The translations under genes and the position numbers were made by a program. From Actinokineospora inagensis DSM 44258 (GTDB lineage Bacteria > Actinomycetota > Actinomycetes > Mycobacteriales > Pseudonocardiaceae), in the NCBI RefSeq assembly GCF_000482865.1, contig NZ_KI519517.1, forward strand, positions 288,187-352,186: a stretch of 64,000 nucleotides of DNA, in the 5' to 3' direction. The notes under the pieces were generated by a model. That model was not told where the DNA came from. It made no database searches and worked only from the letters and a program-made list of their open reading frames with translations. Of this stretch, positions 42,324 through 51,609 are shown one piece after another. Every line of letters starts with the position of its first letter. Position 1 is the stretch's first letter.

Positions 42324-44300
42324 TCAAGCTGAACGTGCGGCGGGCGGGTCGAACTCCTCGTCGACCACGAGCCTGCCGAGCTTGCGGTACTCCTGGCGCA
42401 CGGAAGCGACCAGATCGGCCATCGCGACCGGCCGGTCCGCTGCCGCCGCCGCGTAGGCGGCGCTGATCGCGCACGCCCGGATCGACCCGCCCGCCAGTTC
42501 GAACCGGTCCGCGACGGTGCCCAGGTCCACATCGGCCGACCGGGGCATCGCGGTGCCGAGGCAGCGGTCCCACAGCGCGGCCCGCTGCCCGGCGTCGGGC
42601 AGCGCGAACTCGGCGATCACGTCCAGCCGCCTGGTGAATGCGTCGTCCACATTGGACCGCAGGTTGGTGGTGAGCACCGCGACCCCGCCGAAGGACTCCA
42701 GCCGGGACAGCAGGTAGGCCGACTCCAGGTTGGCGTACCGGTCGCGCGCGTCGGAGATCTTGGACCGCTTGCCGAACACGGCGTCGGCCTCGTCGAACAG
42801 CAGCACGCCCTGCACCCGCTCGGCCTCGGTGAAGATCCGCTCCAGGTTCTTCTCGGTCTCGCCGAGGTACTTGTCGACCACGGTGGCCAGGTTGACCACG
42901 TACAGGTCCATCCCGATGGCGTGCGCGACGACCTCGGCCGACATCGTCTTGCCGGTACCCGACTCGCCCGCGAACAACGCGACCACGCCGCGACCGCGAC
43001 CGCCGCCGGGCCGCATGCCCCACTCGCCGAGTACCCGGTCGCGCAGCCGCGCCCGCTGGGCGAGGTCGACCAGTTGGTCCCGGGTGGCGTTCGGCAGCAC
43101 CAGGTCCGCCCAGCCGACGGCGGGCTCGATCCGTCGGGCCAGCCTGCGCAGCCCGGAGCCGTTCGTCGCGCGCACACCAGCCTGGATGTGCCCGAGCCCC
43201 AGCGGCCGCCCGTCCAGGGCGGCGTGCCGGGCGGCGACCGAGACGATCCGCTCCACCTGGGCGCCGCCGACCCGGTAGACGCCGACCCCGGTCACCACGT
43301 CGGCGGCCACGGGTTTGCCGGTGGCCGCCGTGATCGCGGTCGCCCAGGTGTCCGGCGAGCCGCCGGGGGAGTGGGCCACCGGGATCGACAGGACGGTGCG
43401 CGACGCCCAGTTCGCCTCCCAGGGAAGTCCGCTGTACAGGACCAGCGGCACACTGGTCCCACTGCCTGCGCTGCCAGCACTGCCCACGCCGTCGACCAGG
43501 GCGCGCAGCCCCTCGGGTGCCGACTCCACCGGTCCGACGACGATGCCCGCGCCGCGCAACCGGGCCTCGCGCACCAGTGGCACCACCACCGCGTCGGTCA
43601 GCGCGTCCGGGTCGACCACGACCGCCGTGCCCAGGGCCTCGACGGCGACCCGGTGCGCCTCGCCCGCGATGTCGTGCAGGTGTACCGGTCCCGCCGCCGT
43701 GGCCTCGAACAGCCGGGCCGCGAACGGGCTCGGTCCCTCGCTCGCCACCAGCACCTCGGCGGCCAGTGCCGGGTCGGGGTTGTCGTCGCCGAGCAGGTGC
43801 GCGACCACGCGGTCCGGCACCCGCAGCGTCCGGGACAGCGCCGCGGCGGTCGGGTCGGTGACCTCCACCAGGCCGCCGGACACCAGCGGCGCGGCGGGGG
43901 ACAGCCGGAACCGCCCCAACCCGGCCTGCGGCAGTCCACACAGTCGCAATGCGAGACCGACTGTGGGTCGGCGCCTGCTGATGTCGTCGTTGAGGTAGCC
44001 GTAGAGCTGTTCGAACCGGGCGTCGATGTCCGGCGCGATGGCGACCAGCAGCAGGTTCAGCTCCACCTCGTCCAGCCCGAACCGCTCGCCGAGGGTTGAC
44101 CACCGGCCGGAGGGTTGCTCAATGCGACTCAGTGGCACCGGTGTGACCGGGGTGTCCAGCACCCGGTGGACGTCGGCCTGGGTCAGGTAGAGCGCCCGGC
44201 GCGGGTCGGCGAACCCCGGGTCGCCCTCGGCGCGGTCGCCGATCGCCGCCCGGACCCGGTCCTCCAGCTCGGCCAGCCGGGCCAGCAGGTCAGCGCTCAC
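42324..44300 (-). CDS. AAA+ ATPase of the eCIS (Afp15-type)
   Basis: 658 residues from GTG 44300, overlapping the DUF4255 gene by GTGA. The C-terminal AAA+ module has Walker A GESGTGKT (about 446-453), Walker B GVLLFDEADAVFG and a sensor-like VAVLTTNLRSNVDDAFTRRLDV. The N-terminal ~400 residues are the alpha-helical region found in eCIS ATPases (LGLDEVELNLLLVAIAPDIDARFEQLYGYLNDD-like). This ATPase is needed for particle assembly or disassembly in Afp/PVC systems. It replaces ClpV; no ClpV-like recycling protein is encoded. Confidence 0.93.
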   Translation of the reverse strand: MSADLLARLAELEDRVRAAIGDRAEGDPGFADPRRALYLTQADVHRVLDTPVTPVPLSRIEQPSGRWSTLGERFGLDEVELNLLLVAIAPDIDARFEQLYGYLNDDISRRRPTVGLALRLCGLPQAGLGRFRLSPAAPLVSGGLVEVTDPTAAALSRTLRVPDRVVAHLLGDDNPDPALAAEVLVASEGPSPFAARLFEATAAGPVHLHDIAGEAHRVAVEALGTAVVVDPDALTDAVVVPLVREARLRGAGIVVGPVESAPEGLRALVDGVGSAGSAGSGTSVPLVLYSGLPWEANWASRTVLSIPVAHSPGGSPDTWATAITAATGKPVAADVVTGVGVYRVGGAQVERIVSVAARHAALDGRPLGLGHIQAGVRATNGSGLRRLARRIEPAVGWADLVLPNATRDQLVDLAQRARLRDRVLGEWGMRPGGGRGRGVVALFAGESGTGKTMSAEVVAHAIGMDLYVVNLATVVDKYLGETEKNLERIFTEAERVQGVLLFDEADAVFGKRSKISDARDRYANLESAYLLSRLESFGGVAVLTTNLRSNVDDAFTRRLDVIAEFALPDAGQRAALWDRCLGTAMPRSADVDLGTVADRFELAGGSIRACAISAAYAAAAADRPVAMADLVASVRQEYRKLGRLVVDEEFDPPAARSA

Positions 44301-44974
44301 GAGATCGGGCCCTGCCGCCTGCGCCGGGTGGGTTTCGGCCGGGTGACGGCGAACCCGTTGCCCTCGGCGGTGGTCGGACCGTCGTAGCGCAGCCGGTGCC
44401 CGGTGGTGCCCGGCTCGCCGTGCAGCACCATGCCCTCGGTGACCGGTGGCCCGGCCGGTGTGTGGTGGCCGATCAGCGGCGCGAGCACCAGTACGTCGAT
44501 CGCCGGTTTCAGCTCACCGCCGAGGGCGGACCAGATGTCGGTGGCCGCGCTGCCCGACGACACCGGACCGGCGGTCTCCATCGTCACCGACAACCCGACC
44601 TGGGACAGGGTCCCGGTCAGCCACCGGTCGTCGATGCGCTCCCGGCGGGCCAGACAGGACAGCGCCTGCGACAGCAGCCGGTGCTCGTCCTGCGGCCGGT
44701 TAGTCCACGCCGTCACCAGGTACGACAGCCGGTACCAGCGCGGCGGCTCCCGCCACCCGGTGATCGTCCCGTCCTCGTCGAGCTCCTCGGCGGCCCCGGT
44801 GCCGCGCCGCGTGCGGTCCTCCCGGATGTCGTAGAGGAACACGTTGATCGTCGGTGCCGTCCGCCGCGCCGTCCAGTCGGTGGTCGGCGCGTCGAACGCC
44901 AGTTCACCGCCGCCACCGGGCACACCGCCGTCCTCCAGCAGCCTGCGCAGCGCCTCGTCGACCTCGTGGATCAC
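44297..44974 (-). CDS. DUF4255 protein (Pvc16-type tail terminator)
   Basis: 225 residues from GTG 44974. The N-terminal IHEVDEALRRLLEDGGVPGGG, the APTINVFLYDIRED strand and the RWYRLSYLVTAWTNRPQDEHRLLSQALSCL block identify the Pvc16 N-terminal/DUF4255 family. In Afp/PVC particles the homologue caps the distal end of tube and sheath. The C-terminus is a basic, probably flexible tail (KPTRRRRQGPIS). Translation is coupled to the ATPase gene. Confidence 0.92.
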   Translation of the reverse strand: MIHEVDEALRRLLEDGGVPGGGGELAFDAPTTDWTARRTAPTINVFLYDIREDRTRRGTGAAEELDEDGTITGWREPPRWYRLSYLVTAWTNRPQDEHRLLSQALSCLARRERIDDRWLTGTLSQVGLSVTMETAGPVSSGSAATDIWSALGGELKPAIDVLVLAPLIGHHTPAGPPVTEGMVLHGEPGTTGHRLRYDGPTTAEGNGFAVTRPKPTRRRRQGPIS

Positions 44975-44984
44975 GTCCGCCCCC

Positions 44985-47900
44985 TCACCGTCTGGCCACC
45001 ATGTCCGGCGGTCCGATCGCGCCGGTGACCACCAGGAACGGCGTGGTCGCCGGGCGGAACCCGGGGCCGGTCGCGGTGATCGTGCGCGGCCCGGTCTGAT
45101 CCTTGGTCAGGATCAGCAACTGGGCGATGAACGTGCCGTTGCCCACCGGGAACGTGGGCGCCGCCGCGGCCGTGATCCCCGGGGTCCAGGTCAGCACCAC
45201 TGGCACGCCAGGCGGGAAGTCCTTCCCGCGCACCGAGGTGACGAACCCGGGCTTGCCGATGTCCGGCACGGCGATGATCGTCGGCAGCAGCACCCGCATC
45301 GGCGCGACGGCCGCGTTGTCCGCCAGGTTGTTGTCGGTGCCCGTGGTGCGCAGCAGCCCGCGCACCTCCGTCTCACCGGGGGCCTGCGGCGCCAGCACGA
45401 CCTGGACCAGCGCGGCCGCGCCCGGCGGCAGGTCGGGCAGTTGGCAACTCGTCTGGCTGCACCCCGGCGGAAGCGACTGCACCGGGATGCCTGCGGGCAG
45501 CGCCAGGTCCAGGCGCAGTCCGGTGGCCAGGCTGGCGCCCCCGTTGCGCGCGGTGTAGGTGACCGTCGCCCGACCATCCACATAGGACGGATTGGGGTTC
45601 ACCACGACCGAGAGCGCCGGACCGGCCGGTGGCGGGGGCGGTGGTGGCGGAGGAGGCGGCGGGGGAAGATCGGGCAGGTTGATCTCGACGTCGGTGCCTG
45701 CCGCGTTGTCCGCCGGCGCGGAGTCGACCACGGGTCCGTTGACGGTCCACTGCAGCCGGGACCGCTCGGCCGCCACGGCCGTGAACTCGGCGGTGATCCG
45801 AATGGTGTCGCCCGGTGTCTGCGGGCCCAGAACACACCGCTGCTCGACCGGGTCGCACTGGCCCCGGTCGGATCGCAGGTCGCGCAACCGCAAGCCCGCG
45901 GGCACGGACACGGTCACCACCGCGGACGGATTGGTCGCCGGACCGTGGTTGACCACGTCGACCGGCACCTGCACTTGGTCGCCGACCGTCGCGGTGATCT
46001 TGGGCGGCGCCAGCACGGCCAGGTCGACCGGCTGCTGCCACGTCGGTTCCTTCTGCCTTCCGAGCAGGTCCCAGTCGAGCCGATCCAGTTGGCCGGTCTT
46101 GAGGTTCAACACGGCCAAGGCCTCTTGGGCTCGGGCGTCGGCCGCCCGGCGGGTGGTCAGCACGAGCCGGTCGCCTTCGGCCGAGAACGCGACGTCCCGG
46201 GGCTGGAACGGGCCGGTCGCGCTGGTGATCGGGCCGGCGCAGGACGAAAAACCCGCGGGCAGCGCGGCCCGGCAACTGTTGTCCGACAACGTCACCAGCA
46301 GCACGCCGTCGTTCTCGCGGTTGAACGCGAGCACCCGGCTGTCCGGGCTGAACGTGGAGCTGTCGTCGGTGACCGCGCAGTCGAACCCGCACACCGCCCT
46401 GGTCAGGTCGCGTTGGTCGGTGAGGGTGTCCGCGCGGGCGACCCACACATGGTTGTCGCGCACTTCGCCGGTAGGCCCATCGGTCACCAAGCCCCGGGTG
46501 AACGACAACGTCCGTCCGTCCGGCGACCACGCGGGCTGGGTGTCCTCTTGGTCGGCAACCTCCGGCGGCGGCTCCAACTTCCGCCGCACCGCCCCGGTCG
46601 CCGGGTCGATGACCACGACCCTGGCCTTGCCGCCCGCCGGTCGGACGCCACCGGGGGAGCGGCGGGCGAACACGATCGACCGGCCGTCCGGCGACCACGC
46701 GGCGTCGAACTCCCAGTCCGCGGGCTGCCGGTCGGCCACCGGCACCCGGTGCGGGTTCGAGCCGTCGGCGTCGACGATCCACAGCCGCTGCACGCGCCCG
46801 CCGCCGCCGTCCTCGAACCGCGTCACCAGGATCTGCCGACCGTCGGGGGAGTAGGACTCGCGTTGCGTCCACGGGTCGTAGTCGGCGCGGGGGTGGAACA
46901 ACAGGTTCGGGTCGTTGACGCTCTCCGGGTCCTCCCGCAGCACGGGCACGCCGAGATCCCTGGGGTCGGTGCCGTCCGGCAAGACGTCTTGCAGCGTCGC
47001 GGTGTTGAACGTCGGCGCGGAGGTCCGGGACACCAGCAACTGCTGGACGCCGCCGAGCACCCGCCACGTGGGCGAGGCGACATCGCGGTTCTCGGCCAAC
47101 AAGAGATCGGGGGCGACCGGCGAGGGCAACGTGGTCGCGTCGATGCAGTAGACCTTCAGCACCGTGGGATCGGCCGTACAGGTGCAGACCTGGTCCTTGG
47201 ACAGGAACAACAGGTTCACGCCGTCGGGTTTCCAGGCGGGAGATTGGGTGTTCCACGCCGCGTGCGCGCCACCGAGCACCGGCGTGCCGGTCGTCGCGCC
47301 ACCACCGAGGACCCGGACCTGGGTGCGGCCGCCGCCGAGGTCGACGGTGTACGCGAGCCTGCCGTCGACCGGGTTCCACGCGGGCTGGCCTGCCGACCCG
47401 TCCGGGTCGTCGGTCAGCCGCCGGGTCGGGCCGCCCGCGAGGGGACGCGCGTAGATCTGCCCGGAGCGGGTGAACGCGATGTCCGAACCGTCCGGTGAGA
47501 ACGACGGTCCGGTCTCGTCCTGCGGTGTCTGGGTGAGCCTGCGTTCGCCGGTGCCGTCGACCCCCACGGCCCACAGGTCGCGTTCCCCGTTCTCGGCGGA
47601 GTCGAACACGACCGTGCGCAGGTCCGGTGACAGGGTCGGATGGGCGGCGTCCCGCTCGGTGGTCAGCCTGCGTACCGAACCGTCCGGCTGGGCGAGGTAG
47701 ACCTGCGGGCGCGGGCCATCCCGTCTACTGGTGAAGACCACCAGCTCGCCCCGGGTGGACACGTCGTCGTCGAAGTGCGCCGCACCGGCGCCGAACAACG
47801 GTCGGGTCGCCGCCAACCGGTCCGGCACCGGGTCGTCCAACACGCCGACGCTGCGGTGCCCGGTGCCCGCGAAGGCGATCCGGGTCGGCGCCGGGGCGGG

Positions 47901-47993
47901 GTCGGCGGCGGACGGCGCCGCCATCGGCGCGCCCGCGGTCACCACCCCGGCCAACGCCACCAACACCAGCGGTACGACGAGGGTCCGGGACAC
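44985..47993 (-). CDS. Secreted beta-propeller (TolB/WD40-like) protein with CARDB/DUF11-type domains
   Basis: 1002 residues from GTG 47993 (GGGAGGACAC upstream); the frame extends upstream, but this start yields a clear signal peptide (RTLVVPLVLVALAGVVTAGAP). At least six propeller blades of the form PSFSPDGSDIAF and PAWSPDGRTLSF occupy residues ~60-650. DUF11/CARDB-like repeats (QVPVDVVNHGPATNPSAVVTVSVPAGLRLR and a similar second one) follow, separated by a run of ~13 prolines. The last region resembles an IPT/Ig-like domain. Secretion is unusual for an eCIS component; it may bind cell-wall or target ligands. It is 10 bp upstream of the DUF4255 gene. Confidence 0.8.
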   Translation of the reverse strand: MSRTLVVPLVLVALAGVVTAGAPMAAPSAADPAPAPTRIAFAGTGHRSVGVLDDPVPDRLAATRPLFGAGAAHFDDDVSTRGELVVFTSRRDGPRPQVYLAQPDGSVRRLTTERDAAHPTLSPDLRTVVFDSAENGERDLWAVGVDGTGERRLTQTPQDETGPSFSPDGSDIAFTRSGQIYARPLAGGPTRRLTDDPDGSAGQPAWNPVDGRLAYTVDLGGGRTQVRVLGGGATTGTPVLGGAHAAWNTQSPAWKPDGVNLLFLSKDQVCTCTADPTVLKVYCIDATTLPSPVAPDLLLAENRDVASPTWRVLGGVQQLLVSRTSAPTFNTATLQDVLPDGTDPRDLGVPVLREDPESVNDPNLLFHPRADYDPWTQRESYSPDGRQILVTRFEDGGGGRVQRLWIVDADGSNPHRVPVADRQPADWEFDAAWSPDGRSIVFARRSPGGVRPAGGKARVVVIDPATGAVRRKLEPPPEVADQEDTQPAWSPDGRTLSFTRGLVTDGPTGEVRDNHVWVARADTLTDQRDLTRAVCGFDCAVTDDSSTFSPDSRVLAFNRENDGVLLVTLSDNSCRAALPAGFSSCAGPITSATGPFQPRDVAFSAEGDRLVLTTRRAADARAQEALAVLNLKTGQLDRLDWDLLGRQKEPTWQQPVDLAVLAPPKITATVGDQVQVPVDVVNHGPATNPSAVVTVSVPAGLRLRDLRSDRGQCDPVEQRCVLGPQTPGDTIRITAEFTAVAAERSRLQWTVNGPVVDSAPADNAAGTDVEINLPDLPPPPPPPPPPPPPAGPALSVVVNPNPSYVDGRATVTYTARNGGASLATGLRLDLALPAGIPVQSLPPGCSQTSCQLPDLPPGAAALVQVVLAPQAPGETEVRGLLRTTGTDNNLADNAAVAPMRVLLPTIIAVPDIGKPGFVTSVRGKDFPPGVPVVLTWTPGITAAAAPTFPVGNGTFIAQLLILTKDQTGPRTITATGPGFRPATTPFLVVTGAIGPPDMVARR

Positions 47994-48146
47994 AGGTGTC
48001 CTCCCGCGCTCATGGGCCACGCCGCGATCATCGTCCCGGCGGGGCACCGGTTCCGAGGTCCGATCGGGCACCGCCGCGGCGCGCCGGTTGCCCGCGCACA
48101 CCGCGTCGCTGCCCGGCAGGCCCCGGAACGACTGTGGTCAAAACGG

Positions 48147-48770
48147 TCAGATGAGGCCGTGGCGCATCACGTAGCCCACGGCGTGGGCGCGGTTGCGCAG
48201 GTTCAGCCGGGTCGAGACCTCGTGCAGGACGTTCTTCACCGTCCGCTCGGAGTACGACATCTTCAGCGCGATCTCCGCCGTGTCCAGCCCCTCGGCGACC
48301 AGCCGCAGGATGTCGGTCTCCCGAGTGGACAAAGTGGACAGTGTCGGCGCGTTCGGGTCGAGCACCCCGCGCTGCAGCCTGCCCACGTGCGCGAGCAGCT
48401 TGTCCAATAGGTCGCCGGGCAGCACGGCCTCCCCGTTGGCGATCGCGGTCACCGCGCCGACCAGCCGGTCCTGGCCGGCCTCCGCGCGCCGCACCACCGC
48501 GGCCACGTCACACTCGATGGTGGTGCGCAACGAGTTCTGGTCGAACCGACCGACCACCAGACCGGTCCGGGACGAACCGGTCCGGCGCAGCCTGCGCAAC
48601 AGCCGGGCGGTCTCGTCGTCCAGGGCGTCGACCACCACCAGCGACACCACCGCCTTGCCGTTGTCCTCGGTCGCCAGCACCTCGACCTCGGGCCGGGGGC
48701 GCAACAGGTGGACGGTGCCGCCGCGCAGGATCGGGTCTTCCGCGTACACCGCTACCGGGATTCTGCTCAC
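48147..48770 (-). CDS. LuxR-family response-regulator-like protein of the eCIS cluster
   Basis: 207 residues from GTG 48770 (GGAGG upstream). The C-terminal LuxR HTH is LSTRETDILRLVAEGLDTAEIALKMSYSERTVKNVLHEVSTRLNLRNRAHAVGYV. The N-terminal ~130 residues resemble a receiver domain but the usual phosphorylatable Asp pattern is not obvious, so it may be an atypical receiver. It lies upstream of and in line with the eCIS operon (153 bp gap) and divergent from the gene at 48923, so it can control both. A closely similar regulator is encoded at 56470-57102. Confidence 0.88.
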   Translation of the reverse strand: MSRIPVAVYAEDPILRGGTVHLLRPRPEVEVLATEDNGKAVVSLVVVDALDDETARLLRRLRRTGSSRTGLVVGRFDQNSLRTTIECDVAAVVRRAEAGQDRLVGAVTAIANGEAVLPGDLLDKLLAHVGRLQRGVLDPNAPTLSTLSTRETDILRLVAEGLDTAEIALKMSYSERTVKNVLHEVSTRLNLRNRAHAVGYVMRHGLI

Positions 48771-48922
48771 GCTTTCCTCCTCCACACCGGGTGTTGCCCC
48801 CGATCCTGCGCCGTGCCAAGGGCCGCGGGCAGCCCTCCGCGCCGCGGTGTGCACCTGGGGTGCCCACCGACTGCCCTTTTCCCCCTGCCCCCGGTGGTCG
48901 CCGCCTGGCTAGCGTTGGCCGC

Positions 48923-50206
48923 GTGAGCACTACGACCGACTTCGAGCAGCGCACGGTGCGGGTTGTTCCCGGCGAGGAGACCACCACCGCGCTGACGGTG
49001 CGCAACGACAGCGACATCGTTGAGGCATATGGGTTCCAGGTGGTGGGTGACTGCGCGCCCTGGACCGAGGTCGAACCCGCCCGGCTCTCGCTCTACCCGG
49101 GTACATCGCAGACGGTCGTGGTGCGGCTGAGGCCACCGCGTTCTCCCGAGGTGCGCGCGGGTGACACACCCCTGGGCATCCGGGTGCTCCCGGTGGAACG
49201 ACCGGACACGGCCACGGTGTCCGAGACGGTGGTGTTCATCGCCCCGTTCGCCGAGCAGCGCCTGGAACTGGTGCCCGCGAAGCGCCGCGCGTGGCGTTCC
49301 GCGCGGTACCGGGTGATCGCGCACAACGACGGCAACACCCCGATCGCGTTGGTGTTGACCGCGGGCGAGGTCGACGACCGGCTCCGCTACACGATCCCGA
49401 ACCCGCCCACCGGGATCGAACCGGGCACCCAGGCCGATATCGACGTCCGGGTCCGGGTCGCGAAGCTGCTGTGGTTCGGCAAGCCGACGACGTGGCCGAT
49501 CCAGTTGACCGGCTCCGCCGAGGACCCTGAACCGCGCGAGCACCCGCTCTCCGGTGAGTTCATCCAACTGCCGGTGTTCCCGCGTTGGCTGCTCGCCCTG
49601 CTCGCCGCGTTGCTCGCGCTGCTGCTGGCGTGGCTGTTGCTGGTGCGCCCGGCGGTGCGCAGCGCGGCGCGGGAGGCCGCGGACGACCAGATCGCCAAGG
49701 CGGGCAAGACCGAACCGAACATCCCGCCGCCGAACAACCCGCCCGCCACCTCGGCGCCGCCGTCCAGCGGCAACCCCAAGCCCGGCGGCGGGCAGACCCA
49801 ACCGGGCGGGCAGCCGGGCACCGGCGGCACCGGCGGCACCAGTGGTGGCGCGCAGAGCTCCGACACGATCGAGGTGCGCACCAACACCGGCGACCTCGGC
49901 ACCGGGACCTACCAGGTGCCCGCGGGCAAGGTCTTCCGGGTCACCGACATGATCGCGGCGAACTTCCAGGGCGACGAGGGCGTGCTGACCATCGTCTTCG
50001 GCGACCGCACGGTCACCACCATCGCGCTGGAGACCTTCCGCAACCAGGACTACCACTGGGTGACCCCGATCGACATCCCGGCGGGCTCGGCGGTCACGGT
50101 CAACGTCACCTGCGCCAAACCGGGCACCCCGGCGACCGGACGACAGGCCCGCAACTGCCTGGAACTCCTCAACGTCAGCGGCGAACTTGCCGACTTGCCG
50201 AATTAG
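48923..50206 (+). CDS. Single-pass membrane protein with Ig-like N-terminal region (eCIS-associated)
   Basis: 427 residues from GTG 48923. The N-terminal ~210 residues are beta-rich (TVRVVPGEETTTALTVRNDSDIVEAYGF and RYRVIAHNDGNTPIALVL), two MSP/Ig-like folds without signal peptide. One membrane helix (221-241) follows, then a Pro/Gly-rich linker and a C-terminal beta domain (GTYQVPAGKVFRVTDMIAANFQGDEGVLTI). Predicted topology: Ig-like part inside, C-terminal domain outside. Proteins of this type occur beside actinobacterial tail-like clusters. It is divergent from the LuxR gene and may help dock the particle to the membrane. Confidence 0.72.
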   Translation: MSTTTDFEQRTVRVVPGEETTTALTVRNDSDIVEAYGFQVVGDCAPWTEVEPARLSLYPGTSQTVVVRLRPPRSPEVRAGDTPLGIRVLPVERPDTATVSETVVFIAPFAEQRLELVPAKRRAWRSARYRVIAHNDGNTPIALVLTAGEVDDRLRYTIPNPPTGIEPGTQADIDVRVRVAKLLWFGKPTTWPIQLTGSAEDPEPREHPLSGEFIQLPVFPRWLLALLAALLALLLAWLLLVRPAVRSAAREAADDQIAKAGKTEPNIPPPNNPPATSAPPSSGNPKPGGGQTQPGGQPGTGGTGGTSGGAQSSDTIEVRTNTGDLGTGTYQVPAGKVFRVTDMIAANFQGDEGVLTIVFGDRTVTTIALETFRNQDYHWVTPIDIPAGSAVTVNVTCAKPGTPATGRQARNCLELLNVSGELADLPN

Positions 50207-50220
50207 TGATCGGCGGGAAC

Positions 50221-51603
50221 TCAGTCGAACCGGTCGCCAAGCCCGGGTACCGCGTTGCGGCTGGCGACCTGGGCGAGGAAGCGGCCGCTGTCCTTGACCA
50301 CCCGGCGCTGGCTGTCGAAGTCCACGTGCACCACACCGAAGCGGGGGCCGTAGCCCGAGGCCCACTCGAAGTTGTCCAGCAGCGACCAGGCCAGGTAGCC
50401 GCGCACGTCGGCACCTGCCTGGATCGCGGCGTGCACGGCCCGCAGGTGCTCGGCGAGGTAGCGGACCCGCTGGTGGTCGCGGACCCGGCCGTCGGCATCG
50501 ACCACATCGGGGAACGCGGACCCGTTCTCGGCGACCACCAACGGTTTTCCGGTCCGCTCCGCGAGGTGCACGAGCAGGTCGGTCAGCGAGTCGGGGTGCT
50601 GTTCCCAACCGGTGACCGTCAGCGGTCCGCGCGGCGGCAGCACGGACATGCCGCGCAGACCGGGCAACGGGCAGTTGCTGGGCTCGGTCGGGTCCGGCAG
50701 CGACGCCACCCGGGTCGGCGCGTAGTAGTTGACGCCGATCCAGTCCACCGGTTCGGCGATCACCGCGAGGTCGCCGTCCTGGACGGCCGGGGTCAGCCCG
50801 TCCAGGTGCGCGATGTCGTCGAGCAGGTCCGGCGGGTAGCCGAGACCGAGGACCGGGTCGAGGAAGAACCGGTTGTGCACGGCGTCGAACCGGCGGACCG
50901 CGTCGTGGTGGTCGGGGGCGTCGGCCAGCGCGGGGGAGAAGTTCAACGCGATCGCCAGGTCGGTCACGCCCGACGACCGCAGCGCCATGGCCGCGTGACC
51001 GTGGGCGAGCAGGTGGTGGTGGGCGGCGCGCAGGGCGTCGCGGTGGCAGCGCCGACCGGGGGCGTGCTCACCGGTCCCGTAGCCGAGGAACGCCGAGCAG
51101 AACGGCTCGTTGAGCGTCGTCCAGCTCCGCACCCGGTCGCCGAGTCTGTTGTGGACGGTGAGGGCGTAGTCGGTGAACCAGGACGCGATGTCCCGGTCCA
51201 GCCAGCCGCCGCGCTCCTCCAGGGACTGCGGCAGGTCCCAGTGGTAGAGCGTGAGCACCGGGGCGATGCCGTGCTCGAGCAGGGTGTCGACCAGCCGGTC
51301 GTAGAACGCCAGGCCCGCCGGGTTCGCGGTGCGGCCGTCCGGCATGACCCGGGGCCAGGCCGTGGAGAACCGGTAGGCGGCGAGCCCGAGGTCGCGCACC
51401 AGGGCCACGTCCTCGCGGTAGCGGTGGTAGTGGTCGCACGCCGTCGCGCCGCTCGCCCCGCCGACCACCGCCCCGGGCACGGCGGCGAACACGTCCCAGA
51501 CAGACGGCCCGCGCCCGTCGACGTCGACCGCCCCCTCGATCTGGTACGCCGCCGTCGCGGCACCCCACAGGAACCCCGGCGGGAAGGTCCGATCCCCAGT
51601 CAC
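50221..51603 (-). CDS. GH1 beta-glucosidase
   Basis: 460 residues from GTG 51603 with GGGAG upstream. N-terminal FPPGFLWGAATAAYQIEGA, the acid/base Glu166 in TLNEPF, the nucleophile Glu359 in VVAENGSAF and WSLLDNFEWASGYGPRFGVVHVD are all conserved GH1 features. No signal peptide, so it cleaves imported oligosaccharides, probably cellobiose-type, in the cytoplasm. It is the last gene of an operon with a sugar ABC importer, similar in layout to cebEFG-bglC of Streptomyces. It ends convergently with the membrane-protein gene, 14 bp away. Confidence 0.96.
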   Translation of the reverse strand: MTGDRTFPPGFLWGAATAAYQIEGAVDVDGRGPSVWDVFAAVPGAVVGGASGATACDHYHRYREDVALVRDLGLAAYRFSTAWPRVMPDGRTANPAGLAFYDRLVDTLLEHGIAPVLTLYHWDLPQSLEERGGWLDRDIASWFTDYALTVHNRLGDRVRSWTTLNEPFCSAFLGYGTGEHAPGRRCHRDALRAAHHHLLAHGHAAMALRSSGVTDLAIALNFSPALADAPDHHDAVRRFDAVHNRFFLDPVLGLGYPPDLLDDIAHLDGLTPAVQDGDLAVIAEPVDWIGVNYYAPTRVASLPDPTEPSNCPLPGLRGMSVLPPRGPLTVTGWEQHPDSLTDLLVHLAERTGKPLVVAENGSAFPDVVDADGRVRDHQRVRYLAEHLRAVHAAIQAGADVRGYLAWSLLDNFEWASGYGPRFGVVHVDFDSQRRVVKDSGRFLAQVASRNAVPGLGDRFD

Positions 51604-51609
51604 AGCGCA

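Noticed and set aside
45635..45665. Run of proline codons in the beta-propeller gene as a repeat element
   Set aside because: It is an in-frame polyproline linker between domains, not a mobile or regulatory repeat.
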